64,000 nt of DNA from Salipiger abyssi (GCF_017311415.1 NZ_JAEKIS010000005.1:1-64000), one strand, 5' to 3'. Shown: positions 55,153 to 64,000, counted from the stretch's first letter. Made by a program: numbers and translations. The notes: generated by a model from the sequence alone, not told the origin.

Positions 55153-58107
55153 TTACGACTTGCCCTTGAACCCCATGAGCGCGGCGGCAAAGGGGTTGTC
55201 CGGGTCGATCTTGTCTTCCTTGCGGGGACGCGATTCGTAGGTCTTGGCGCCCTTCTGGCCCTGCGGCTTGCCCTTGCCCGGCTTGCCGCCCTTGCCCTTG
55301 GGCGCGCCGCCCTTGCCGCGCGGACCGCCGCCTTTGGCATGCTGGCGCTCGCCACGGCCACCGTCGCGCCCGCCTTCGCGGCGCGGGCCGCGATTGCGGT
55401 TGCCGCCCCAGGTGAAGGTATAGAAGGCCTCGATCTCGGGGCCGGCCAGCGCCTCGTCGGGCGCGCTGCCCGGCAGCAGATCGGTATCGTCGGCCTCAGG
55501 GATGTGATCGTCGACCTCGACGGCCTCCGGACCCTCGGCCATCGGCGCGACGCCCTCGTCGTCATACCCCTCGGCGCCCGGCACCGCATCGGCGGCAGGC
55601 GGTGTGTCGGCGGCATCCGGCGCGGCGGCGGGGGTGTTCTCCTCCTCCTGTGCCGCATCCATGACTGGCTCGTTTTCACCCGGTTCGCCAGAGGGTTGCG
55701 AGTCCTCGGTCACGACCTGATCGGCGCTGCGCACCTTTTCGCGCTCGCCCTTCTCGGCCTTGTAGCCCAGTCCCTGCATGAGGTCGGCGAACTGGTCCAG
55801 CGTCATGCCGGTGATCGAGAGCATATCGGGATTGGCCTCGAACCCACCGCGGCTGTCCTGCGCGCGCAAGAGATCGGCAAGACGCTCCAGCATGTCGATG
55901 CGGATCGCACGCTCGCCCGCCGGGCGGTAGCCCGCCAGCGTGTAATGCTGCATCGGCACGTCGCGAATATTCGGCACCGTCACCAGCCCGGGCGGCGGCG
56001 CCTCGGGGAAGGTGTCGAGATCGGTGAACAGCGACCAGAGCACCAGCCGCAGCCGGGTCGGCGCCGGCTTCAGCAGCAGCGGCATGAAGATCGTGTACTG
56101 ACCGAAACGCATGCCGTGCTTGCGCAGCGCGCCGCGCGCGTCCTGGTCGAGCTGCTTGACCTCGTCGGCCACCTGGCCGCGCGGGATGATGCCCATCGCC
56201 TCGACCATGCGGAAGGCAAAGCCCCGCGCAAGACCGGTCAGCGTCTCGTCGCGCTGGAGATTCAGCAGCGGCTCGAACTGCGCGGCGATCTTGCGGTCGA
56301 TGAAATGCTGAAGGCGGCGTTCCACCTTCTGAATCACATCCGGCCCGGCGATCTCGTCAACAAAGGCCACCACGCGCGGTTTCAGCGCGTCGTCACCCTT
56401 GGCAAGCCGGCCCACCGCCTGCTCGCCCCACATCAGACCACCCTGCTCGGTGAAATCGATCTCGGTATCCGGCGCGTTGTAGAACCGGTCCGCCCGCAGA
56501 TGGAAATGCGGTGCCAGCGCCTGGAGCGACGCCTGCTTCAGCGTCTTCGCCTCCTGCCCTGTCGCGCCCTGATCCTGCCGGAACCGGAACCCTTCCAGCC
56601 GACCGACGAATTCGCCTTCGACGGTCACTTCACCCTTGTCGTTCACCTCGGCCAAGAGGGCCTCCTTCTGCTTCAACCGGCGGAGCAATACGGATGTCCG
56701 CCGATCTACAAATCTTTGCGTCAGACGCGCATGGAGCGCATCGGATAGAGCGTCTTCTACCGCGCGGGTTGCCTCGCGCCAATGGCTTTCGTCATCGACC
56801 CAGCCGCGCCGCTGCGCCACATAGGTCCATGTGCGGATATATGCCAATCGCTTCGACAGCGCGTCGATATCGCCATCGGTGCGGTCGATCCGCTTGACCT
56901 GCCGCGCCATGAAATCATGCGGTATCGTACCGCGTTCGTGCAGGTGCTGAAAGATAACCTGCAACAGGCCAGCATGTTCCGCATGGCTGATTCCCCGGAA
57001 ATCCGGAATCCGGCAGACATCCCACAAGAGCTGCACCGAGGCCGGATTGCCGGCCCGCGCCAGCACCTCGGCCTCCTGCCCCAGCGATTTCAGCACTTGC
57101 AGGTCGTCGGCCTCGCGCGCCTTGACGAGCCAGTCGTCCTGCGGTGCCTGCTCCAGCGAGTCGATCAGCGCCGGGATCGAGCCGAAGCGCAGATTCGGGT
57201 TGCGCCAGTTGAGCTTGCGCAGCGGCGTGAAGCTGTGATTGCAGATCGCCTCCACCCAGTCCTCGGGGATCTGGCCGGCATCGCCGGTGGTGCCGAAGGT
57301 GCCGGGCTTCATCCCCCGGCCCGCGCGCCCGGCGATCTGCGCCAGCTCGTTGGGCTGCAACTCACGCATGCGCCGCCCGTCGAACTTGGTGAGCGAGGAA
57401 AACGCCACATGGTCGATATCGAGATTGAGCCCCATGCCGATGGCATCGGTGGCCACCAGATAATCGACCTCGCCATTCTGGTAGAGATCCACCTGCGCAT
57501 TGCGCGTGCGCGGGCTGAGCGCCCCCATCACCACTGCGGCACCGCCTTTGGTGCGTCGGATCAGCTCGGCAATGGCATAGACATTATCGACCGAAAACCC
57601 GACGATTGCCGAGCGCGCCGGCATGCGGCTTATCTTTTTCGAACCAATATAGCTCAATTGGCTCATCCGCTCGCGGCGCATGAATTCGCAGCCCTTCACC
57701 AGCGCCGCAATCGGGCCACGCATCGTGTCGGAGCCCAGAAACAGCGTCTCGTGCTGCCCGCGCATGCGCAGCAGCCGGTCGGTGAAGACATGGCCACGCT
57801 CGGGATCGGCGCAAAGCTGGATCTCGTCGATGGCGACGAAATCGCAGCCCAGCCCCTCGGGCATCGCCTCGACCGTGCAGACCCAATAGGCGGCGCGCGG
57901 CGGCACGATGCGCTCCTCGCCGGTGACCAGCGCCACCACCGAGGGGCCGCGCGCCGCGACCACCTTGTCATAGACCTCGCGGGCAAGCAGGCGCAGCGGC
58001 AGGCCGATCATGCCTGTGCGATGCGCCAGCATCCTCTCGATGGCGTAATGGGTCTTGCCTGTATTGGTCGGGCCGAGAACGGCCGCAACCCGTGCGCGCT
58101 GGGGCAT
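55153..58107 (-). CDS. SUV3-like superfamily 2 helicase
   Basis: A 984-residue helicase related to mitochondrial SUV3. Walker A is GPTNTGKTHYAIERM (about 12-26), the DEAD-type box is FVAIDEIQLCADPERG (about 92-107), motif VI region IAGRAGRGMKPGTFG (about 268-282). The SUV3-type helical C-terminal region follows. The last 250 residues are low complexity: acidic (about 780-890), then Gly/Lys/Arg-rich (RRGNRNRG..., KGKGGKPGKGKPQ) that probably binds nucleic acid. It is coupled to the S4-domain gene, hinting at a role in RNA handling. The biological substrate is not known. Confidence 0.88.
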   Translation of the reverse strand: MPQRARVAAVLGPTNTGKTHYAIERMLAHRTGMIGLPLRLLAREVYDKVVAARGPSVVALVTGEERIVPPRAAYWVCTVEAMPEGLGCDFVAIDEIQLCADPERGHVFTDRLLRMRGQHETLFLGSDTMRGPIAALVKGCEFMRRERMSQLSYIGSKKISRMPARSAIVGFSVDNVYAIAELIRRTKGGAAVVMGALSPRTRNAQVDLYQNGEVDYLVATDAIGMGLNLDIDHVAFSSLTKFDGRRMRELQPNELAQIAGRAGRGMKPGTFGTTGDAGQIPEDWVEAICNHSFTPLRKLNWRNPNLRFGSIPALIDSLEQAPQDDWLVKAREADDLQVLKSLGQEAEVLARAGNPASVQLLWDVCRIPDFRGISHAEHAGLLQVIFQHLHERGTIPHDFMARQVKRIDRTDGDIDALSKRLAYIRTWTYVAQRRGWVDDESHWREATRAVEDALSDALHARLTQRFVDRRTSVLLRRLKQKEALLAEVNDKGEVTVEGEFVGRLEGFRFRQDQGATGQEAKTLKQASLQALAPHFHLRADRFYNAPDTEIDFTEQGGLMWGEQAVGRLAKGDDALKPRVVAFVDEIAGPDVIQKVERRLQHFIDRKIAAQFEPLLNLQRDETLTGLARGFAFRMVEAMGIIPRGQVADEVKQLDQDARGALRKHGMRFGQYTIFMPLLLKPAPTRLRLVLWSLFTDLDTFPEAPPPGLVTVPNIRDVPMQHYTLAGYRPAGERAIRIDMLERLADLLRAQDSRGGFEANPDMLSITGMTLDQFADLMQGLGYKAEKGEREKVRSADQVVTEDSQPSGEPGENEPVMDAAQEEENTPAAAPDAADTPPAADAVPGAEGYDDEGVAPMAEGPEAVEVDDHIPEADDTDLLPGSAPDEALAGPEIEAFYTFTWGGNRNRGPRREGGRDGGRGERQHAKGGGPRGKGGAPKGKGGKPGKGKPQGQKGAKTYESRPRKEDKIDPDNPFAAALMGFKGKS

Positions 58108-58135
58108 GGTACCGCCCTGTTCTTTTGTCAGAGGT

Positions 58136-58702
58136 TCAGATTTCGATGCCCTGCACCCGGCCAGCCAGCCGTTCCAGTGCCTCGGTCACCTCTTCGTCAA
58201 ACGGTCGCAGCTCCAGTACCTGCGTATAGGCGTCATAGGCAAGCGCCTCGTTGCCGAGCTGCTCATGCATCGCCGCCACGCCGCGCAACGCCCCGAAATG
58301 CTGGGGATTCAGCGCCAGCACATGTTCCAGCGCATCCATCGCCGGGCCGAACATCTCGGCCTGATAATAGGCCAGCGCCAGCGCATGCCAGCCCTCGGCG
58401 AAATTCGGCGCATGGTCGGTGAGCGCGGTCAGGTGATCCAGCGCCGAGGCGGTATCGGTCACCTCCAGCGCATCCTGCCCGCGCTTGAGCAGCAGATCCA
58501 TCGCCGCCGATCCGGATTTCGACCACTCCAGATAAAGCGCCTTTTCCAGTCGCTGCGCCTGGGCCTCCGACTCGGCGGCGCCGAGCTCTTCCAGCAGCTC
58601 TCCCGCCCGGTCCTGCGCGGTGGCAGAGGCGGGTATGGAAAACATGACTAGGGCGGAAAACGCCGCTACGGTAGATTTGATCTTGCTTCGACCCATGCTC
58701 AT
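58136..58702 (-). CDS. Periplasmic TPR-repeat protein
   Basis: A 188-residue secreted protein. A signal peptide occupies about residues 1-28 (SKIKSTVAAFSALVMFSIPASATAQ), and two to three tetratricopeptide repeats follow (NFAEGWHALALAYYQAEMFGPAMDALEHVLALNP, FGALRGVAAMHEQLGNEALAYDAYTQVLELRP). TPR proteins act as adaptors; the partner is unknown. Two start codons (58702, 58696) are possible. Lies upstream of the helicase gene in the same direction. Confidence 0.82.
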   Translation of the reverse strand: MSMGRSKIKSTVAAFSALVMFSIPASATAQDRAGELLEELGAAESEAQAQRLEKALYLEWSKSGSAAMDLLLKRGQDALEVTDTASALDHLTALTDHAPNFAEGWHALALAYYQAEMFGPAMDALEHVLALNPQHFGALRGVAAMHEQLGNEALAYDAYTQVLELRPFDEEVTEALERLAGRVQGIEI

Positions 58703-58768
58703 GCTTCCGAGTGTACCCTGAACATGCTGGAATGCCAGCACAGGATTTCGTGAAGGAAGGACCAAGGA

Positions 58769-59059
58769 ATGAGCGACATCGTGACCGCAGCGGTCGAGGC
58801 GCTGAACGCAAAGATGGATGGGCGGGGGTTCGACGGCGTGGCCAAATTCGTGATCGAGGGCGAAGGCAGCATCCTTGTGGATGCAGACGGCGCCCGCGCA
58901 GGCGACGAGGCCGCCGATGTCACGCTGACCGCCGATACCGGCACATTCCGGCAGATCATCGAGGGCTCTCTCAATCCGACGAGCGCCTTCATGTCGGGCC
59001 GGCTTTCGATTGACGGTGATATGGGCGCCGCGATGCGCCTCGGTGGAGTTTTTTCCTGA
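58769..59059 (+). CDS. SCP2 sterol-binding-domain protein
   Basis: A 96-residue single-domain protein of the SCP2 family (hydrophobic-ligand binding): MSDIVTAAVEALNAKMDGRGFDGVAKFVIEGEGSILVD, then ADVTLTADTGTFRQIIEGSLNPTSAFMSGRLSIDGDMGAAMRL, which closes the lipid pocket. It may bind fatty acyl-CoA or other lipids. The lysophospholipase-like gene starts 1 bp after its stop, suggesting a shared lipid-related role. Confidence 0.9.
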   Translation: MSDIVTAAVEALNAKMDGRGFDGVAKFVIEGEGSILVDADGARAGDEAADVTLTADTGTFRQIIEGSLNPTSAFMSGRLSIDGDMGAAMRLGGVFS

Positions 59060-59060
59060 C

Positions 59061-60038
59061 ATGATGCAAGACGCGCCCTTTCATGCCGAGCTGGCCGATG
59101 GCCCGGTCGGTGCCCGTGCCTACTGGATGCAGACCGAGGACGGGCTGCGCATCCGCGTGGCCCATTATCCCGGGCCGCAGGAGGCGCAGGAGGCCAAGGG
59201 CACGGTACTGATGTTCCCCGGGCGCACGGAATATGTCGAGAAATATGGCCGCGTCGCCGGCGATTTCGCCGAGATGGGCTATCACACGCTGACGGTGGAC
59301 TGGCGCGGCCAGGGGCTCGCCGACCGCATGCTGCCCGACGGGCGCGTCGGCCATGTGGACGTGTTCCACGATTACCAAACCGACGTGGCCGCGGTGCTCG
59401 ACGCCGCCGCCGCGCTGGCGCTGCCGCGCCCCTTCTTCCTCGCCGCGCATTCCATGGGCGGCTGCATCGGGCTGCGCGCCCTGCATGAGGGGCTGCCGGT
59501 GGCCGCCTGCGCCTTTACCGGCCCGATGTGGGGGATTCGCCTGCCCGGGCCGCTGCGCTCCGCCGCCTGGGCGCTGGGTTGGGGCAGCGCGCGGGTCGGG
59601 CTGAGCCATGTCTACACCCCCTCCACCGGCCCGGCGAGCTATGTCGCCACCGAGACCTTCGAGACCAACCAGCTCACCGGCGACCGCGGGGGCTGGGATT
59701 ACATGCAGCGGCAGGTGAACGCGATCACCGACCTCCAGCTCGGCGGCCCCTCGCTGCGCTGGCTGCATCAGGCGCTGGCGGAATGCCTGGCGCTGGCGCG
59801 GATGCCCTCGCCCGATATGCCCTGTATCGCCTTTTTCGGCGCCAATGAGCGCATCGTCGATGTGCCCCGGATCATCGCCCGCATGGCGGCCTGGCCCGGC
59901 GGGCATCTGGAGACGGTGCCGAACGGACGGCACGAGGTGCTGATGGAGGAAACCGCGACCCGCCGCCACATCACGCAGCAGATGGTGGAGGTCTTCGAAG
60001 GCCGCCCCTGCGACGGCCAGGAGGCGCTGAGCGCCTGA
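59061..60038 (+). CDS. Alpha/beta hydrolase, lysophospholipase (PldB)-like
   Basis: A 325-residue serine hydrolase. The nucleophile elbow is FFLAAHSMGGCIGLRAL (Ser near residue 138); GRTEYVEKYGRVAGDFAEMGYHTLTVDWRGQGLADR is the family's N-terminal signature, shared with PldB and monoacylglycerol lipases. The catalytic histidine is in VPNGRHEVLME. The start at 59061 is one base after the SCP2 gene stop codon; ATG-ATG leaves two options. Confidence 0.87.
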   Translation: MMQDAPFHAELADGPVGARAYWMQTEDGLRIRVAHYPGPQEAQEAKGTVLMFPGRTEYVEKYGRVAGDFAEMGYHTLTVDWRGQGLADRMLPDGRVGHVDVFHDYQTDVAAVLDAAAALALPRPFFLAAHSMGGCIGLRALHEGLPVAACAFTGPMWGIRLPGPLRSAAWALGWGSARVGLSHVYTPSTGPASYVATETFETNQLTGDRGGWDYMQRQVNAITDLQLGGPSLRWLHQALAECLALARMPSPDMPCIAFFGANERIVDVPRIIARMAAWPGGHLETVPNGRHEVLMEETATRRHITQQMVEVFEGRPCDGQEALSA

Positions 60039-60075
60039 TCTGGCCCGCGCGACGCGCCGTGCTAGGTTGCGGCGC

Positions 60076-61098
60076 ATGAGCGCAACGGTTCTGACCTTTA
60101 CCGACAGGGGCATCTACTGCCCGGCGGGGGACTTCCACATCGACCCGTGGCGCCCGGTCGACCGGGCGCTGATCACCCATGGCCACGCGGACCATGCCCG
60201 CCCCGGCCATGGCGCCTATCTCGCCACCGAACCCGCCGCGCCGGTGATCCGCCACCGGCTGGGCGAGATCGCGCTCGACACCATCCGCTTTGGCGAGCGC
60301 CGCCGCATCGGCGGCGCCACGGTGACCTTTCACCCCGCCGGCCACATCCCCGGCTCGGCGCAGATCCGGGTGGAGGTGGGTGGCGAGATCTGGGTGGTCT
60401 CGGGCGACTACAAGCTGGCGCCGGACGGGCTCTGCGAGGCGTTCGAGCCGGTGCGCTGTCACGCCTTCATCACCGAATGCACCTTCGGCCTGCCGGTCTT
60501 CAGCTGGCGCCCGCAGCAGGAGATTGCCGCCGAGATCAACGGGTGGTGGGCGGCCAATGCCGCCGAGGGCCGCGCCTCGATCCTCGGGGCCTATTCGCTC
60601 GGCAAGGCGCAGCGGCTGCTGGCGCTGCTCGATCCCGGGATCGGCCCGATCCTCACCCATGGCGCGGTGGAGAACACCAATGCGGTGCTGCGGTCGCAGG
60701 GCTATGCGCTGCCCGAAACGAGACACGCGACGCCGGATCTCGATGTCAAAGCCCATCCTGGCGCGATGGTGATCGCGCCGCCCTCGGCGCTGGGATCGAC
60801 CTGGGCGCGGCGTTTTGGGCGGGCCGCCACCGGCATGGCCTCGGGCTGGATGCGCCTGCGCGGGGTGCGCCGGCGACGCGGCGCCGACCGGGGCTTTGTG
60901 CTCTCCGATCATGCGGATTGGGGCGATCTGCATAGCGCCATTCGCGAAACCGGCGCGGAAAAGATATTCGTTACGCATGGTTACACCGAGATCTTCAGCC
61001 GCTGGCTGGCGACGCAGGGTTATGATGCACAGGTCGTGCCGACCGAGTTCGGCGGCGAGGAAGACGAGTCCGCCACATCGGGGGAGGATGCCGCGTGA
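60076..61098 (+). CDS. DNA-ligase-associated MBL-fold exonuclease
   Basis: A 340-residue metallo-beta-lactamase/beta-CASP-type nuclease of the ligase-associated group. Metal ligands: LITHGHADHARPGHGAY (HxHxDH near residue 35), TFHPAGHIPGSAQ, VVSGDYKLAPDG, and the C-terminal FVLSDHADWGDL and FVTHGYTE. It probably trims DNA ends before sealing by the ATP-dependent ligase encoded next, whose GTG start overlaps its stop. The start at 60076 is preferred over one three codons upstream. Confidence 0.9.
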   Translation: MSATVLTFTDRGIYCPAGDFHIDPWRPVDRALITHGHADHARPGHGAYLATEPAAPVIRHRLGEIALDTIRFGERRRIGGATVTFHPAGHIPGSAQIRVEVGGEIWVVSGDYKLAPDGLCEAFEPVRCHAFITECTFGLPVFSWRPQQEIAAEINGWWAANAAEGRASILGAYSLGKAQRLLALLDPGIGPILTHGAVENTNAVLRSQGYALPETRHATPDLDVKAHPGAMVIAPPSALGSTWARRFGRAATGMASGWMRLRGVRRRRGADRGFVLSDHADWGDLHSAIRETGAEKIFVTHGYTEIFSRWLATQGYDAQVVPTEFGGEEDESATSGEDAA

Positions 61099-62687
61099 AA
61101 GCCTTCTCCCGGCTCTTTACCGCCATCGACCAGAGCACCAAGACCTCGGTCAAGACCGCCGCGCTGGCCGAGTATTTCCGCAACGCGCCGGAGGAAGACC
61201 GACTCTGGACCATCGCGCTCTTCTCCGGGCGGCGCCCGAAACGCGCGGTCACCACCACGCAGCTGCGCGAATGGGCCGCCGAACGCGCCGGGCTGCCGCT
61301 CTGGCTGGTTGAGGAAAGCTATCCGGTGGTCGGCGATCTGGCCGAGACCATCGCCCTGATCCTGCCGCCGCCCTCATCCCCCTCGGACCACACATTATCT
61401 CACTGGATCAATACTCTGGTCGATCTTTCTCAAGTCGATCAGGACGCCCGCAAGGCGCAGATCCTCGCCGCCTGGGACGGGCTCGACGAGACCGGGCGCT
61501 TTCTCTTCAACAAGCTGATCACCGGCGGTTTCCGCATCGGCGTCAGCCGCAAGCTGATGACCCGCGCGCTGGCGCAGGCCACCGGGCAGGACGAGGCGGC
61601 GCTGGCGCTGCGGCTGATGGGCGACTGGACACCGCAGACCACCACCTGGCAGGCGCTGATCGAGGCGCCCGACCCGCAGGCCGATGACAGCCGGCCCTAT
61701 CCCTTCTACCTCGCCTATCAGCTCGACGGCGCGCCCGAGGCGCTGGGCGCGCCGGAGGACTGGCTGGCGGAATGGAAATGGGACGGCATTCGCGGCCAGC
61801 TCATCCTGCGCGGCGGTGCCCATCACGTCTGGTCGCGCGGCGAAGAGCTGATGACCGACCGCTTCCCGGAATTCGCCCGCGTCCCGGATTTCCTGCCGCC
61901 CGGCCATGTGTTCGACGGCGAGCTCGTCGCCTGGGACGGCGCCCAGCCCCTGCCGTTCAACGCGCTGCAAAAGCGCATCGGGCGCAAGACTGTGCCGAAA
62001 AAGCTGCTGAAGGATGCCCCCGTGATCCTTCTGGCCTATGATCTGCTGGAGTCGGAGGGACAGGACATCCGCGACCGCCCCTTTGCCGAACGCCGCGCCA
62101 TGCTCGATACGCTGCTCGCCGATCTGCCGCCGGACGCGCCGCTGCGCGCCTCGCCGCGCATCGCCTTCGACAGCTGGGAGGTGCTGGCCGCCACCCGCGC
62201 CACCGCCCGCGAGCAGCGCGCCGAGGGGCTCATGCTGAAGCGGCTGGACGCCCCCTATCTCGCCGGGCGCAAAAAGGGCGACTGGTGGAAATGGAAGCTC
62301 GATCCGCTCAGTGTCGATGCGGTGATGATCTATGCCCAGCAGGGCCACGGGCGCCGCGCCAACCTCTTCACCGATTTCACCTTTGCCGCCTGGGACGGCA
62401 ACGATCTGGTGCCTTTCACCAAGGCCTATTCCGGCCTCACCGATGCCGAGTTCAACGAGATCACCGCCTGGGTGCGGCGCAACACGCTGCAACGCTTCGG
62501 CCCGGTACGGCAGGTGCGGCCCGAGCTGGTCTTCGAGATCGCCTTCGAGGGCATCCAGCCCAGCCCGCGCCACAAATCCGGCCTCGCCCTGCGCTTTCCC
62601 CGCATGGCACGCTGGCGCCGCGACAAGCCGGCGCAGGAGGCCAACACGCTGGCCGATCTGCGTGACATGCTCACCGCATACGGGTGA
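61095..62687 (+). CDS. ATP-dependent DNA ligase (ligase-exonuclease-helicase system)
   Basis: A 530-residue ligase. An N-terminal DNA-binding domain (about 1-175) precedes the nucleotidyltransferase core with the adenylated lysine in EWKWDGIRGQL (near residue 227); motif III is HVFDGELVAWDG, motif IV EGLMLKRLDAPYLAG, motif V WWKWKLDP. The OB-fold domain ends the protein. GTG start, GTGA overlap with the nuclease gene. In many proteobacteria this pair is followed by genes for an Lhr-type helicase and a metallophosphoesterase; neither is present here. Confidence 0.93.
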   Translation: MKAFSRLFTAIDQSTKTSVKTAALAEYFRNAPEEDRLWTIALFSGRRPKRAVTTTQLREWAAERAGLPLWLVEESYPVVGDLAETIALILPPPSSPSDHTLSHWINTLVDLSQVDQDARKAQILAAWDGLDETGRFLFNKLITGGFRIGVSRKLMTRALAQATGQDEAALALRLMGDWTPQTTTWQALIEAPDPQADDSRPYPFYLAYQLDGAPEALGAPEDWLAEWKWDGIRGQLILRGGAHHVWSRGEELMTDRFPEFARVPDFLPPGHVFDGELVAWDGAQPLPFNALQKRIGRKTVPKKLLKDAPVILLAYDLLESEGQDIRDRPFAERRAMLDTLLADLPPDAPLRASPRIAFDSWEVLAATRATAREQRAEGLMLKRLDAPYLAGRKKGDWWKWKLDPLSVDAVMIYAQQGHGRRANLFTDFTFAAWDGNDLVPFTKAYSGLTDAEFNEITAWVRRNTLQRFGPVRQVRPELVFEIAFEGIQPSPRHKSGLALRFPRMARWRRDKPAQEANTLADLRDMLTAYG

Positions 62688-62690
62688 CGC

Positions 62691-62715
62691 CGTAGGGTGG
62701 GCAATCTGCCCACCG
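62691..62715. repeat. Dispersed palindromic repeat, copy 5
   Basis: A 25-bp copy of the CGTAGGGTGGGCAAT element, 3 bp after the ligase stop codon and between convergent genes; a plausible shared terminator. Confidence 0.8.
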
Positions 62716-62724
62716 GGCCTGGGC

Positions 62725-63690
62725 TCAGCCGCACGCGCCCTCAAGACCGACCAGACCGCCGCCGACGCCGGTCACCGTGACCGAGCAGGCCTTGCCGTCG
62801 ACCTCGACCTCCAGCGACGATCCGGTCGCGACCATCTCCGTCTCGATCCCGTTCACCGCCAGCCGCGCCGCCGAGCCGTCCGCGCCCAGCCCCGAGACAT
62901 AGACGCGCAGTGCCCCGTCGGCAAGCCGCGCCATATGGCCCGGGCGATAGCCCTCCTCCGGCACCTTGCCGGCCTCGGCGGGCGCCGCCTCCGCGCGCTC
63001 GCCTGCGCCACCGCAATCCGACCCGAGCGTGACCCGCCCGTCCCGCAGCGCCATCACCGCGACCGAGCAATCGCCGCCCGCCACTGGCGCGGAACCGCCG
63101 GCGCCGAGCGCCACCAGCCCGCCATTGACCGCCAGCCGCACCGAGCCGCCCTGCGGATCGAGCCGCGAGACAAAGGCCCGCACCCGGCCGTCGTCGAAAA
63201 GCGCCGTCTCGCCCACGCCCAGCGGATCGGTGACCATCATCCCCGCCGCTGCCGGGCCGCCGCCGTCATTGCCGACACCCCCGCTGCGTGTCGCCACGGC
63301 GGCGGCGGCGATCTGCGCCGCCTCCTCCATGCCGCCGGAGAGATCCGCCAGCACGCCCCGCACCGCCTGCGACTGCGCCTCGGCCTGCTCCGACAGGGCG
63401 TCGAGCCGCTCTTGCATGCCGGTTTCCAGCGCGTCGAGCCGGGCGGTCAGGTCGTTGCCGTCCCCCTCCTCGGAGATCGCCGCTTCCAGCGCCGCGATGC
63501 GCTCACCCAGCCCGGTCAGCGCCTCCTGCTGCGATGCCGCGGCGCTCTCGTTCGCCGCCTGCGCGGGCGCCAGCGCCTGGCTCACCGCCTCGCCGACCCG
63601 GCTCTGACTGGTGGCGCTGCCGATGGCGATGCCGCCGACAAAGCCCACCAGAATGCCGATGGCACCGTAGAGAATGGGTTTCTGTGTCAT
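62725..63690 (-). CDS. Membrane-anchored protein with two repeated C-terminal domains
   Basis: A 321-residue protein without a recognised family. One membrane segment (about 7-25, GAIGILVGFVGGIAIGSA) is followed by a predicted coiled coil (about 45-115, ERIAALEAAISEEGDGNDLTARLDALETGM). The C-terminal half holds two similar domains of about 64 residues (about 165-228 and 257-321); both have the pattern (L/V)R-x-(F/Y)VS-L...RLAVNG, a CSV strand and a final GxCG. The start at 63690 was chosen because the membrane segment begins there. Probably in the cell envelope; the function is unknown. Confidence 0.75.
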   Translation of the reverse strand: MTQKPILYGAIGILVGFVGGIAIGSATSQSRVGEAVSQALAPAQAANESAAASQQEALTGLGERIAALEAAISEEGDGNDLTARLDALETGMQERLDALSEQAEAQSQAVRGVLADLSGGMEEAAQIAAAAVATRSGGVGNDGGGPAAAGMMVTDPLGVGETALFDDGRVRAFVSRLDPQGGSVRLAVNGGLVALGAGGSAPVAGGDCSVAVMALRDGRVTLGSDCGGAGERAEAAPAEAGKVPEEGYRPGHMARLADGALRVYVSGLGADGSAARLAVNGIETEMVATGSSLEVEVDGKACSVTVTGVGGGLVGLEGACG

Positions 63691-63922
63691 GATCGTCTCC
63701 TCCCGAAATCGCACATTCACAAAACGCCCCTCTCCTCACGGGGCACTGAGAAAAACTCTACCCGCTCACACCGCGCCGTCGAAAGATTTTTGCCCAAATC
63801 CGCGTGAACAGCGCCGAAAGTCTCGGGTCGTCGCCCCGGCGCCTTGTGCAAAATCCGCGCGGCGCCATTGCCATCCGGGCGGGCACGCCCCTATGTCTTG
63901 GGGAAACAGATGTGAGGATCCC

Positions 63923-64000
63923 ATGCAGACCGCCTTTCCCGCCTCCCGCCCGCTTTTCGACGCCAACGCCTCTGCCGGAGGCCGCGACCTGGGCGATCTG
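63923..64000 (+). CDS. Start of an unidentified gene, cut by the window edge
   Basis: Twenty-six codons are visible, beginning MQTAFPASRPLFDANASAGG. GTGAGG lies about six bases upstream of the ATG, a good ribosome binding site. The rest lies beyond the window and the family cannot be named. The 232-bp gap before it (63691-63922) holds no recognised signal. Confidence 0.55.
   Translation, partial: MQTAFPASRPLFDANASAGGRDLGDL

Overview
The window is a GC-rich alphaproteobacterial chromosome segment. The gene content points to the Rhodobacterales (Roseobacter/Paracoccaceae group), and a Salipiger/Pelagibaca-like genus is my guess. The indicators are the iscR-iscS-sufBCD-sufS operon order, CarD next to the 7Fe ferredoxin fdxA, a SAM-II riboswitch on metZ, and a DUF1127 (ccaF1-like) gene followed by CCUCCUCCC-loop small RNAs. 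No plasmid or phage backbone genes are visible. Most of the window is core chromosome, with one mobile or integration scar at the left edge.

Left edge (1-2650): an IS5-family insertion sequence abuts a complete tRNA-Arg(CCG). The 5' part of a second tRNA-Arg lies 146 bp upstream of it, which looks like a recombination scar. Next is a SAM methyltransferase that resembles DsyB (DMSP synthesis). From 2748 to 11662 a long minus-strand operon encodes Fe-S cluster assembly: IscR-type regulator, IscS-like desulfurase, SufB, three small or unknown proteins, SufC, SufD, two Yip1 membrane proteins and SufS. An Irr/ICE-like palindrome lies in its promoter region, and a 28-bp-period repeat lies inside the operon.

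11.8-26.3 kb is housekeeping: alpha/beta hydrolase, DUF2235 lipase-like protein, HD phosphohydrolase, lpd, DUF924, an MFS transporter, queA, a large AsmA/YhdP-like protein, BCP peroxiredoxin, DUF455 protein, and an M23 peptidase overlapping a bactofilin.

26.6-39.8 kb is a phosphorus-acquisition block. The first operon encodes a ferric-type ABC transporter, an MBL-fold hydrolase, a dual-specificity phosphatase and a LacI regulator. It is preceded by four PhoB-like half-sites at exact 11-bp spacing and then a 16-bp palindrome. It faces a phosphonate cluster (phnC, phnD, phnE1, phnE2, hexapeptide acyltransferase; divergent phnM plus a methyltransferase). That cluster's divergent promoter region also carries PhoB-like half-sites in 11-bp phase.

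39.8-45.1 kb holds an Mrp/ApbC Fe-S carrier, a ccaF1-like DUF1127 gene, then ten consecutive hairpins that expose the same CCUCCUCCC loop on different but self-complementary stems. They are organised as five two-hairpin small RNAs and end in a terminator just before valS. This is an expanded version of the four-copy CcsR array of Rhodobacter sphaeroides and is the most striking feature of the window.

45.2-64 kb: trkH, a TetR/thiol-peroxidase-like/NTF2-like set with duplicated operators, a second DUF1127-like gene, folE2, metZ behind a SAM-II riboswitch and terminator, a KefB-type antiporter, carD, fdxA, an S4 RNA-binding protein, a SUV3-like helicase, a TPR protein, an SCP2 protein, a lysophospholipase-like hydrolase, a DNA-ligase-associated exonuclease with an ATP-dependent DNA ligase, a Roseobacter-type envelope protein, and the first 26 codons of an unidentified gene.
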